A DNA stretch of 64,000 nucleotides from contig NZ_OY782777.1 of assembly GCF_963678245.1 (NCBI RefSeq), positions 1 to 64,000 on the forward strand, written 5' to 3'. The notes beneath the pieces were generated by a model, which saw only the letters and a list, made by a program, of their open reading frames with translations, had not been told where the DNA came from and did no database searches. The DNA is from an uncultured Sunxiuqinia sp. GTDB lineage: Bacteria > Bacteroidota > Bacteroidia > Bacteroidales > Prolixibacteraceae. Positions 27,109 through 35,131 of this stretch are shown in pieces; the first letter of the stretch is position 1, and the number at the start of each line of letters is the position of its first letter. The translations under genes were made by a program, and so were the position numbers.

Positions 27109-30100
27109 ATGAAACGAATCTTATTTATTTTATTCTGTTCTTTCTTTAGCTTGAGTTTATTTGCCCAGGAAGTATCCGTTACGGGTAATGTAACTGCGAA
27201 GGAAGATGGACAACCCCTGCCGGGTGTGTCTGTTGTTATCCAAGGAACAACCACAGGTACAATTACCGATTTCGATGGTAATTATACGCTTGAGGTTCCA
27301 TCCTCTGGAACCTTGGTGTTTTCGTACATTGGTATGAAAAGTCAAACCTTATCCGTAGACGGAAGGTCTAGTATTAATGTTGTGCTTTCTGAAGACTATA
27401 CGGATCTCGATGAGGTTGTTGTGGTTGGTTATGGAGTACAAAAGAAAAGTGTTGTAACCGCAGCAATTAGCAGCGTGTCTTCTGAGGAGATGGAAAATTC
27501 AACCCCAACTCGGATTGAAGATGTTATGAAAGGACGTGTTTCCGGAGTCCAAATCACACAAAGTTCCGGCCAACCGGGATCTGACTCGAAAGTCAGAATT
27601 CGTGGTATTGGTACCATTAACAATAGTGAACCTCTTTATATTGTCGACGGAATGGCTGTTGGCGGTGGTATTAGCTATTTAAATCCATCTGATATTGAAT
27701 CTGTTGAAGTGCTGAAAGATGCTGCTTCTGCAGCCGTGTATGGAGCAAGGGCTGCCAACGGGGTTATTTTGGTGACAACAAAAAAAGGTAAATCTGGCAA
27801 GGCGTCTATTAATTACGACTTTTCTTATGGGGTGCAAAATCCCTGGAAAAAGAAATCAGTGCTGAATGCCGAAGAGTACATGATGATTATGAACGAGGGG
27901 GAGTTGAATGACAATAAAGCGCCTCGTTATTCTGCCGACCAAATTGCCAATGCTGGTTCTGGAACCGATTGGCAAGACGAAACTTTTAACTATGACGCTC
28001 CTGTACAATCACATCAAATCAGTATCAATGGTGGTAGTGATAATGTGACTTATTTTTTGTCTTTTGGGTATCTAAACCAAGAAGGTATCGTTGGAGGAGA
28101 TTATGGTCGTTCAAATTATGAGCGTTATAGTATTCGCTCAAATACAACGTACAATGTTTTTGAGGCTGATCGTTCCTTCCTGAATAAAGTAAAAGTAGGG
28201 GTGAACGCAGGGTACTCGCGTGTTTTATCTAGTGGTATTGAAACTAATTCAGAGTATGGTTCCATTTTAGGAAGTGCTCTCACGTTCAATCCGCTTGTTC
28301 CGGTTTATGCTGAAGATCCTGATGCTGTTTTGGCTGCTCATCCAAACGCAGTGACTGATGAAAACGGAAATGTATTTTCAATTCCGCCAGCAGGATTTCA
28401 GGAAATTGCCAACCCGGTAGCTATGTTGAATGCACCTACCGGAGGTGAAAATAATGAAGATAAGTTCGTCTCTTCCTTTTGGGGAGAAATCAATGTGGTT
28501 GAGGGTTTGAAACTCAAATCAAGCTACGGAGTAGATCTGGCTTTCTGGGGAGCAGATGGTTACGAATTTGAGCACTTTTTGGCAACACAGGGAAAAGATC
28601 TGACACAAAGCCATGTCTACTCAAATATGCATCGTGGTTTTGCTTGGCAGCTTGAAAATACGCTGACCTACACCAAGAAAATTAATGAGAAACACAATTT
28701 TACAATTCTGTTAGGGCAGTCAGCTCAGGAATATAAAGTTCGTCATTTGTATGGTGATGACTACGATTTATTAGAAAGCGATCCAAGAAAAGCGAACATT
28801 GACTATGCTATTGCTCCTCCTACCGAAGGTCGCGTAGCTGGCGGAACCGACGGTTTCTCCAACGAAACGCTGGCTTCTTACTTTGGTCGTTTAGATTATA
28901 ACTTTGATGAAAAGTACATTTTGCAGGCTACCATTCGCCGTGATGGGTCTTCCTCATTCGGACCCAACAACAAATGGGCTATTTTCCCTTCATTCTCCGT
29001 GGGGTGGAACTTACTCAACGAAGTATTTATGGAAAACGTACCACAGTGGTTTAATTACCTTAAGCTTAGAGCTAGCTGGGGTACCAATGGAAACAACCGT
29101 ATTGGTAACTTTGCCTATACCAGCTTGATGGACGGAAACCAGAACTATTATTTCGGAACGGATGACGATATGTACATGCAGTACGGTAGCAGTCCTTCGC
29201 AATTGGCAAATCCCGATGTAAAATGGGAAGAATCAGAACAAATTGATATTGGTTTCGATACCCGTTTTTTTAACAGTGCGTTGTCCTTTGGTTTTGATTA
29301 CTTCAAGAAGACAACCAATGGGATGTTAAATAAAAAACCAATTCCTGGTTATGTTGGAAAAGGTGCTCCTTGGGCTAACCTTGGAGATATGGAGAACAGT
29401 GGTTTGGAGTTTGAATTAGGTTATCGTGGAAGTTCAGGTGACTTCAGCTACAACATCTCAGCAAATGCTACTTACCTGAAAAACAAACTCATTAGCCTAG
29501 GTAACGATTCTGGAGAAAATATTTACGAATCCGCTGGGGCGTCAGGTGTTGGAAGTTATGTGAAAGGGATGAATGGCGAAGTATTTCCTTACTTCTATGG
29601 TTATGAAACCGATGGCCTGCTTCAGAATCAAGCAGAAGCAGACGAATATAATGCAGCTTATGGCGAAAGTGCAATGCCTGGCGATGTGCGGTTTGTTGAT
29701 CTCAATGACGATGATGCTATTACCGACGACGATAAAACAAAGATTGGAAAAGGAATGCCCGACTGGACTTATGGTTTTACAGTGGGTGCTGAATGGAAGC
29801 AGTTTGACTTCAATATGTTTTGGCAAGGATCTTTAGGAAACGACATCTTTGACTTCTCGCAGCGTGGTGATATCCCTGCGATGAACCGTCCAAGCTGGAT
29901 TCTGGATCGCTGGACTGGCGAAGGAACTTCAAATTCAATTCCTCGCATAACCAATTTAAACAATAACCGGAACTGGAGATCATCTGATTTATATATCAAA
30001 GATGGTTCTTATGCACGCTTGAAAAATATTCAACTCGGCTATTCTTTGCCAAAGGCATTATTGCAAAAAGCATCGATCTCACGTCTGCGCGTATTTGTTT

Positions 30101-30243
30101 CGGCTGAGAACCTCTTGACGATTACTGATTACGATGGTTTCGATCCTGAAGTTGCATCTGGTGGCTATACAACAATTGGTATTGACCGGGGAATCTATCC
30201 TCAATCAAGAACAATTAACATTGGAGCTAATATTACTTTTTAA
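27109..30243 (+). CDS. SusC/RagA family TonB-linked outer-membrane protein
   Basis: TonB-dependent glycan importer of 1044 aa. Signal peptide (1-20), CarboxypepD_reg-like domain (about 22-105, VTGNVTAKEDGQPLPGVSVV), TonB box region LDEVVVVGYGVQKKS, plug (about 115-225, GARAANGVILVTTKKG) and a long beta-barrel ending ININIGANITF-like. It lacks the STN domain seen in the other SusC here, consistent with control by the HTH regulator instead of an ECF sigma. First gene of the glycan operon; SusD follows after 21 bp. The substrate, beta-1,3-glucan, is inferred from the enzymes downstream. Confidence 0.95.
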   Translation: MKRILFILFCSFFSLSLFAQEVSVTGNVTAKEDGQPLPGVSVVIQGTTTGTITDFDGNYTLEVPSSGTLVFSYIGMKSQTLSVDGRSSINVVLSEDYTDLDEVVVVGYGVQKKSVVTAAISSVSSEEMENSTPTRIEDVMKGRVSGVQITQSSGQPGSDSKVRIRGIGTINNSEPLYIVDGMAVGGGISYLNPSDIESVEVLKDAASAAVYGARAANGVILVTTKKGKSGKASINYDFSYGVQNPWKKKSVLNAEEYMMIMNEGELNDNKAPRYSADQIANAGSGTDWQDETFNYDAPVQSHQISINGGSDNVTYFLSFGYLNQEGIVGGDYGRSNYERYSIRSNTTYNVFEADRSFLNKVKVGVNAGYSRVLSSGIETNSEYGSILGSALTFNPLVPVYAEDPDAVLAAHPNAVTDENGNVFSIPPAGFQEIANPVAMLNAPTGGENNEDKFVSSFWGEINVVEGLKLKSSYGVDLAFWGADGYEFEHFLATQGKDLTQSHVYSNMHRGFAWQLENTLTYTKKINEKHNFTILLGQSAQEYKVRHLYGDDYDLLESDPRKANIDYAIAPPTEGRVAGGTDGFSNETLASYFGRLDYNFDEKYILQATIRRDGSSSFGPNNKWAIFPSFSVGWNLLNEVFMENVPQWFNYLKLRASWGTNGNNRIGNFAYTSLMDGNQNYYFGTDDDMYMQYGSSPSQLANPDVKWEESEQIDIGFDTRFFNSALSFGFDYFKKTTNGMLNKKPIPGYVGKGAPWANLGDMENSGLEFELGYRGSSGDFSYNISANATYLKNKLISLGNDSGENIYESAGASGVGSYVKGMNGEVFPYFYGYETDGLLQNQAEADEYNAAYGESAMPGDVRFVDLNDDDAITDDDKTKIGKGMPDWTYGFTVGAEWKQFDFNMFWQGSLGNDIFDFSQRGDIPAMNRPSWILDRWTGEGTSNSIPRITNLNNNRNWRSSDLYIKDGSYARLKNIQLGYSLPKALLQKASISRLRVFVSAENLLTITDYDGFDPEVASGGYTTIGIDRGIYPQSRTINIGANITF

Positions 30244-30264
30244 TCAATAAAAACAGAAGAAGTT

Positions 30265-31794
30265 ATGAATAAATATATTAAAGCAATAGTCTTTATTGCG
30301 ATATTGGGATTTACATCGTGCACGGATGATTTCCTTACAAATTATCCGACTGCTTCTCAGGCGTCAGGAGGAACAGCAACTGAGGGTGCGATTTTATCAA
30401 ACTTAGGTTCATGTTACCAGGTTCTACTGTTCGATAGTTATGCAAACAATAACTACAATAGTATCGTTCTGATGTCTGACCTCCGCTCAGATGATATCTT
30501 CAAAGGTGGCGGTGACGCTGGTGACCAAGGACAACTGTACCGCTTGTCGCAGCTGGATGCTACTCCGACCGAACTACCCGAAGGCCTTTGGACAATTTAC
30601 TATAACGCATTGGCCCGTTGTAATAATGCCATTTCTGCATGCGAAAATGCGGTAGGCGTTGATGAAGCTAGTCTGGCTCAGTACAATGCCGAAGCTCATT
30701 TCCTGCGTGCCTATTACGTGCATTGGCTGTGGAAATTCTGGGGTAATGTTCCTTATTTCGAAGAGGATTTGGTTGAACCTTATTTTGCTCGTCAATATAC
30801 TGCAGATGAAATTTACGCTGAAATTATAGCCGATGTCGATTTTGCATTAGAAGGTGATAAGCTGCCAATGAGTGTTTCTGGTGCTGACCAAGGGCGGGCG
30901 ACTAAAGCTGCTGCTATGCTGCTGAAAGCCCGTGTTGTGATGTATCAAAACGATGAGTCAAAGTACGCTGAAGTATTGGCCGACATGAATGCAATTTATG
31001 AAAGTGGCGAATATAGCTTACCTGACTTCGCATCTATTTGGACCAGAGAAGGCGAGTTTGGTGCTGGATCTATTTTGGAAGCAAATCATCTTCCAGGTGA
31101 ATATGGCGGTAAAACATGGGCCGATGGTTGGACTGGTTTCGGAACTAACTTGCCTGCTTTTATCTCACCAAACGGATTGAGTGGAGCAGACCAGTTAAGT
31201 GGCTTGTCAGTTTTCCAAGGTGGCTGGGGTTTCGGACCTGCACGTTCTGAGTTAGTCGATATTTTTGAAGATGGAGATGAGCGACTGGCTACTTCAATCA
31301 ATCATTTTGCTGATGGAACCTATACGGCACGTTTTCAGAATACCGGTTATTTTATGGGCAAATATGCTGCTCGCAAAGGCTATAATGAGCCACCGGGTGA
31401 TGTTGACCTGAACTACGAAAACAACCTGCGGATCTTCCGTTATGCAGAGGTCTTGCTAAATGCTGCTGAATTAATCGTCATTCATGGCGTGGCTCCTGTC
31501 GGACAGTTGACAGCCGAAGTAGCTATCAACGAAATCAGAGACCGCGCTGGCTTGGATCCTGTAGCGCCAACTGCCGAGTTAGTTAAGCTTGAAAGACGTC
31601 GTGAGTTTATTGGTGAAGGCATGCGCTTTTGGGATTTGGTTCGCTGGGGAGAAGGCAGTACCTTAACGGAAAACCTTCCTGAATATTCTTCAAATCGTAC
31701 CTGGGAACCTTACAAAAAATACCTGCCAATTCCTCAGTCAGAGATCGACAAAACGGAAGGGGAGTTCAAGCTGGTTCAAAATGATGGTTATTAA
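30265..31794 (+). CDS. RagB/SusD family outer-membrane lipoprotein
   Basis: SusD-like glycan-binding lid of 509 aa for the SusC encoded just upstream. The lipoprotein signal ends at Cys19 (LGFTSC). Typical SusD features are TPR-type helices (NAEAHFLRAYYVHWLWKFWG), the C-terminal RRREFIGEGMRFWDLVRWG signature and the final KYLPIPQSEID segment. Length is normal. Expected to close over SusC at the cell surface and bind laminarin-type oligosaccharides. Confidence 0.95.
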   Translation: MNKYIKAIVFIAILGFTSCTDDFLTNYPTASQASGGTATEGAILSNLGSCYQVLLFDSYANNNYNSIVLMSDLRSDDIFKGGGDAGDQGQLYRLSQLDATPTELPEGLWTIYYNALARCNNAISACENAVGVDEASLAQYNAEAHFLRAYYVHWLWKFWGNVPYFEEDLVEPYFARQYTADEIYAEIIADVDFALEGDKLPMSVSGADQGRATKAAAMLLKARVVMYQNDESKYAEVLADMNAIYESGEYSLPDFASIWTREGEFGAGSILEANHLPGEYGGKTWADGWTGFGTNLPAFISPNGLSGADQLSGLSVFQGGWGFGPARSELVDIFEDGDERLATSINHFADGTYTARFQNTGYFMGKYAARKGYNEPPGDVDLNYENNLRIFRYAEVLLNAAELIVIHGVAPVGQLTAEVAINEIRDRAGLDPVAPTAELVKLERRREFIGEGMRFWDLVRWGEGSTLTENLPEYSSNRTWEPYKKYLPIPQSEIDKTEGEFKLVQNDGY

Positions 31795-31818
31795 TATTTT
31801 CAATTTAAAGTTAGTAAA

Positions 31819-32649
31819 ATGAAAAACAATATATTAATTTTCTTATTCCTTGGATTCTTGGTTACGCTGGTAGCTTGCGAGCCAATGGTGGAAGACGATA
31901 TAGATTTGGGGGCAACTCCAAATATTGAAAGCATAGACTATAAGGTTGCCTTTAATGAAGCTTCTGGAGAAGGAACTTTTGAAGTGGAAAACACAGGGGT
32001 TGTCGCTGTTTGGTACTTTCCAAGTGCAAACCCTGATAATCCAACGATTGTAACGGGAAACAAAATTGTAAGATCGTTTTCAAAACGAGGATCTTATGAT
32101 GCACAACTGTCTGTTTATAACAAAGCTGGTATGTCTGAGAAGACCTCATTCTCTTTTGAGGCTCCGGGAGCGCCGCTTCCTGCCGAAGCAGAACCGTTAT
32201 TAGATAGAACCTGGATGTGGGATAAAGAAACTGCTGGACACATCGGTAATGGTCCCGCAGATGGTAGCGCTGCTTCTTGGTGGGTTGCTGCACCAAATGA
32301 ACAAGATGCGAAATTATACGATGATGAATTGATCTTCCACACCGATGGCTCATACACATTGAACGCTTATGATTTTGTATTGTGTAACGAGGCTGCAGCC
32401 CATAATTTTGGAGTTACTGCGACTGAAAGTGTTTTGGTTCCTTATACTCAACCCGAAGGGCAAGAATGGTACATCTCCAAAGAAGGTGACAAATTATTCC
32501 TGACTTTTGAAGGAGGTGGTTTCCCAAGTTACATTGCTGGAGACAATTGGGGATCATTGAAATACGAAATCATTGAATTGACAGAAACAACTTTGCATAT
32601 AAAGGTTGCATTTGACTGGGGAGCTTTCTTCATGAGATTTAAAGCTTAA
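31819..32649 (+). CDS. Putative surface glycan-binding lipoprotein with PKD-like domain
   Basis: Lipoprotein of 276 aa, signal ending LVAC at Cys20. A PKD-like beta-sandwich (about 38-118, with GTFEVENTGVVAVWYFP and FSKRGSYDAQLSVYNKAG) is followed by a C-terminal aromatic-rich domain (about 125-276, RTWMWDKETAGHIGNG, SWWVAAPNEQD) of unknown fold. Its place right after susCD, 24 bp from susD, is that of SusE/SGBP proteins, which bind glycan at the surface. Binding to beta-glucan is inferred from context. Confidence 0.8.
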   Translation: MKNNILIFLFLGFLVTLVACEPMVEDDIDLGATPNIESIDYKVAFNEASGEGTFEVENTGVVAVWYFPSANPDNPTIVTGNKIVRSFSKRGSYDAQLSVYNKAGMSEKTSFSFEAPGAPLPAEAEPLLDRTWMWDKETAGHIGNGPADGSAASWWVAAPNEQDAKLYDDELIFHTDGSYTLNAYDFVLCNEAAAHNFGVTATESVLVPYTQPEGQEWYISKEGDKLFLTFEGGGFPSYIAGDNWGSLKYEIIELTETTLHIKVAFDWGAFFMRFKA

Positions 32650-32749
32650 TAATTTAGAATGGATCACGCTATTTGATGAATTGTGAATTCATTCACAGGA
32701 AAATTGAGTCGGCGAAAATTAATTAGTTACACTTTGATTATAAATTGAA

Positions 32750-32778
32750 AACCTGCCCGCCCTAATCCGGGGCAGGTT
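32750..32778 (+). terminator. Intra-locus hairpin between the SGBP and GH3 genes
   Basis: A perfect 9-bp GC-rich stem (32750-32758 with 32770-32778) has an 11-nt loop and only a weak T tract. It may reduce read-through from susCD into the enzyme genes or stabilise the upstream mRNA. Confidence 0.55.
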
Positions 32779-32799
32779 AGGTTTCTTATCCCCTTAAAC

Positions 32800-35049
32800 A
32801 TGAAAACAACATTTCTATTTTTAATCGGATTGCTAGTTTCAATCGGGGCTGTAGCAGCCGTTTCTCCAGAGAAAGATGAACAAACAGAGAAGAAGATAGA
32901 GGAACTCATTTCAAAAATGACACTGGATGAAAAATTGGGACAGATGGCTCAGTTTGATCCAGGACAATTTGGAAGTGACGAGAAAACCAAACAAGCCATT
33001 AAAGATGGAAAAGTTGGCTCTATATTAAACTTAGTTGGAGCAAAAAGAATTAATGAATTACAGCGGGTTGCTGTTGAAGAAAGCCGTTTGGGAATTCCGA
33101 TTATCATTGGTCGCGATGTGATTCACGGCTATCGGACGATTACACCGATTCCTTTGGGAATGGCAGCTAGCTGGAATGCTGAGCTGACAACCAGAACAAT
33201 GACTGTGGCTGCAGAAGAAGCAGCAGCTGAAGGAATCCATTGGACGTTTGCACCTATGATTGATGTGTCTCGCGATCCCCGCTGGGGCCGTATTGCCGAA
33301 AGTTGTGGCGAAGACACCTATCTTTCTTCGGTAATGGCAAAAGCAATGGTGCAGGGTTTTCAAGGTGACGATTTAAGCGATCCGAAAACCATTGCAGCTT
33401 GTGCAAAACACTATGTTGGTTACGGTGCAGCGGAAGGCGGTCGCGATTACAACACCACTTATATTCCCGTAAATCAACTTCGAAATGACTACTTACCTCC
33501 TTTTAAAGCGGCTACTGATGCTGGTGTCGCCACATTTATGTCAGGCTTTAATGATTTAAATGGTGTTCCTGTGAGTGGAAACGAGTTTACACTTAAAACG
33601 ATCTTACGCGAAGAGTGGGGCTTTGACGGTATGGTGGTAAGCGATTGGGCGTCGATCGCCGAGATGATTGCTCACGGATATGCAAAAGACACCAAAGAAG
33701 CCGGCTATAAAGCCCTTCGAGCTGGCGTTGATATGGAGATGGTTAGTCGGTGTTATTTGGATAATGTTCAGGAACTACTGGATGAAGGCAAGATTGAGAT
33801 GGCAACCATTGACAAGTATGTTGGTAATATCTTGCGTGTCAAATTTCGTTTGGGACTATTTGATCATCCATATACTGATGAGACATTGGCAGAAAAGACG
33901 ATCCTTTCAGAAGAACATAAAGAGATTGCCAAAGAAGCAGCAAGTGAAAGTTTTGTATTGCTTCAAAACAAAAACGAAATTCTACCCCTATCAAACGAAA
34001 TTAGTTCCGTGGCTGTAATCGGCCCATTGGCTGATGCACCACACGATCAAATGGGAACGTGGGTATTTGACGGTAAAAAGGAAAATACGGTTACTCCTTA
34101 TGCTGCCTTAACTAAAATGTTAGGAGCAAGTAAAGTGAATTTCGCTAAAGGATTAGAAACCAGCCGAACAAAAAGTACAGAAGGATTTGCTGCGGCCGTT
34201 GATGCAGCGGAAAAGTCTGATGTTGTGCTGTTGTTTTTAGGCGAAGAATCAATCCTTTCAGGGGAGGCTCATAGCTTAGCCGATTTAAATCTTCGTGGTG
34301 CACAGTCGCAGCTGCTGAATGCTATGAAAGAAACTGGCAAACCAGTGGTATTGGTCATTATGGCCGGACGTCAGCTGACCATTGAAGATGCTTTAGGGAA
34401 AGCCGACGCAATTTTGTACGCATGGGCTCCTGGAACAATGGGAGGACCAGCTCTTGCTGAAATGATCTTTGGAGAAACAGTTCCGTCTGGAAAATTGCCC
34501 GTCACTTTTCCAAAAACAGTGGGTCAAATTCCAATTTATTACAACCATAAAAATACAGGGCGACCAGCTAATTATGACAACTGGACTCACATCGATAAGA
34601 TTCCGGTCGAAGCAGGGCAAACCTCACTGGGAAATACATCTCATTACCTGGATGCAGGATTTGAGCCACTTTTCCCATTCGGATACGGTTTGAGCTATAC
34701 AACGTTTGATTATTCTGATCTGGAGTTATCATCTAAAACAATGGAAGTAGATGGCTCCATTATCGTTTCTGTAAGCCTAAAAAATACTGGAAAATATGAA
34801 GGCTCTGAGGTGGTGCAATTATACGTTCGCGACCGTTTCGGAAGTTTGACGCGTCCGGTAAAACAACTAAAAGGATACAAAAAAGTAAGTCTAAAACCAG
34901 ATGAAACCAAACAGGTAACACTGACTTTGAGCGCAAAAGATTTAGAGTTCTTTAATGGGATTGACTATGTAATAGAGCCCGGTGATTTTGATATTTGGGT
35001 GGGAACCAGTTCAAAAGAAGGATTGCATGATGAATTTTCAATCAATTAG
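32800..35049 (+). CDS. bglX: Glycoside hydrolase family 3 beta-glucosidase
   Basis: Exported beta-glucosidase of 749 aa, BglX-like. A signal peptide (about 1-20, no lipobox) is followed by the GH3 N-terminal barrel with PMIDVSRDPRWGR, the ACAKHYVGYGA segment and the nucleophile Asp282 in MVVSDWAS, then the GH3 C-terminal domain (VLLFLGEE, VPSGKLPVTFP) and a fibronectin III-like end (YEGSEVVQLYVRD). With no T9SS tail or lipid anchor it is probably periplasmic, releasing glucose from imported oligosaccharides. Family is firm; the gene symbol is by similarity. Confidence 0.92.
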   Translation: MKTTFLFLIGLLVSIGAVAAVSPEKDEQTEKKIEELISKMTLDEKLGQMAQFDPGQFGSDEKTKQAIKDGKVGSILNLVGAKRINELQRVAVEESRLGIPIIIGRDVIHGYRTITPIPLGMAASWNAELTTRTMTVAAEEAAAEGIHWTFAPMIDVSRDPRWGRIAESCGEDTYLSSVMAKAMVQGFQGDDLSDPKTIAACAKHYVGYGAAEGGRDYNTTYIPVNQLRNDYLPPFKAATDAGVATFMSGFNDLNGVPVSGNEFTLKTILREEWGFDGMVVSDWASIAEMIAHGYAKDTKEAGYKALRAGVDMEMVSRCYLDNVQELLDEGKIEMATIDKYVGNILRVKFRLGLFDHPYTDETLAEKTILSEEHKEIAKEAASESFVLLQNKNEILPLSNEISSVAVIGPLADAPHDQMGTWVFDGKKENTVTPYAALTKMLGASKVNFAKGLETSRTKSTEGFAAAVDAAEKSDVVLLFLGEESILSGEAHSLADLNLRGAQSQLLNAMKETGKPVVLVIMAGRQLTIEDALGKADAILYAWAPGTMGGPALAEMIFGETVPSGKLPVTFPKTVGQIPIYYNHKNTGRPANYDNWTHIDKIPVEAGQTSLGNTSHYLDAGFEPLFPFGYGLSYTTFDYSDLELSSKTMEVDGSIIVSVSLKNTGKYEGSEVVQLYVRDRFGSLTRPVKQLKGYKKVSLKPDETKQVTLTLSAKDLEFFNGIDYVIEPGDFDIWVGTSSKEGLHDEFSIN

Positions 35050-35071
35050 CAGATATCAACTAAACTTAAAA

Positions 35072-35114
35072 TCGTCTATGGTCAGGTTTATAATAAACGC
35101 CTGGTCATAGACGA
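35072..35114 (+). repeat. 15-bp hairpin between the GH3 and GH5 genes
   Basis: Arms 35072-35086 and 35100-35114 pair over 15 bp with two G-T wobbles, around a 13-nt AT-rich loop. No T run follows, so mRNA processing or stability is more likely than termination. Confidence 0.6.
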
Positions 35115-35131
35115 TAAACTAAAAACACACA

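Noticed and set aside
35072-35114. Rho-independent terminator between GH3 and GH5
   Set aside because: The stem is strong but no T run follows in the direction of transcription, so it is listed as a repeat.
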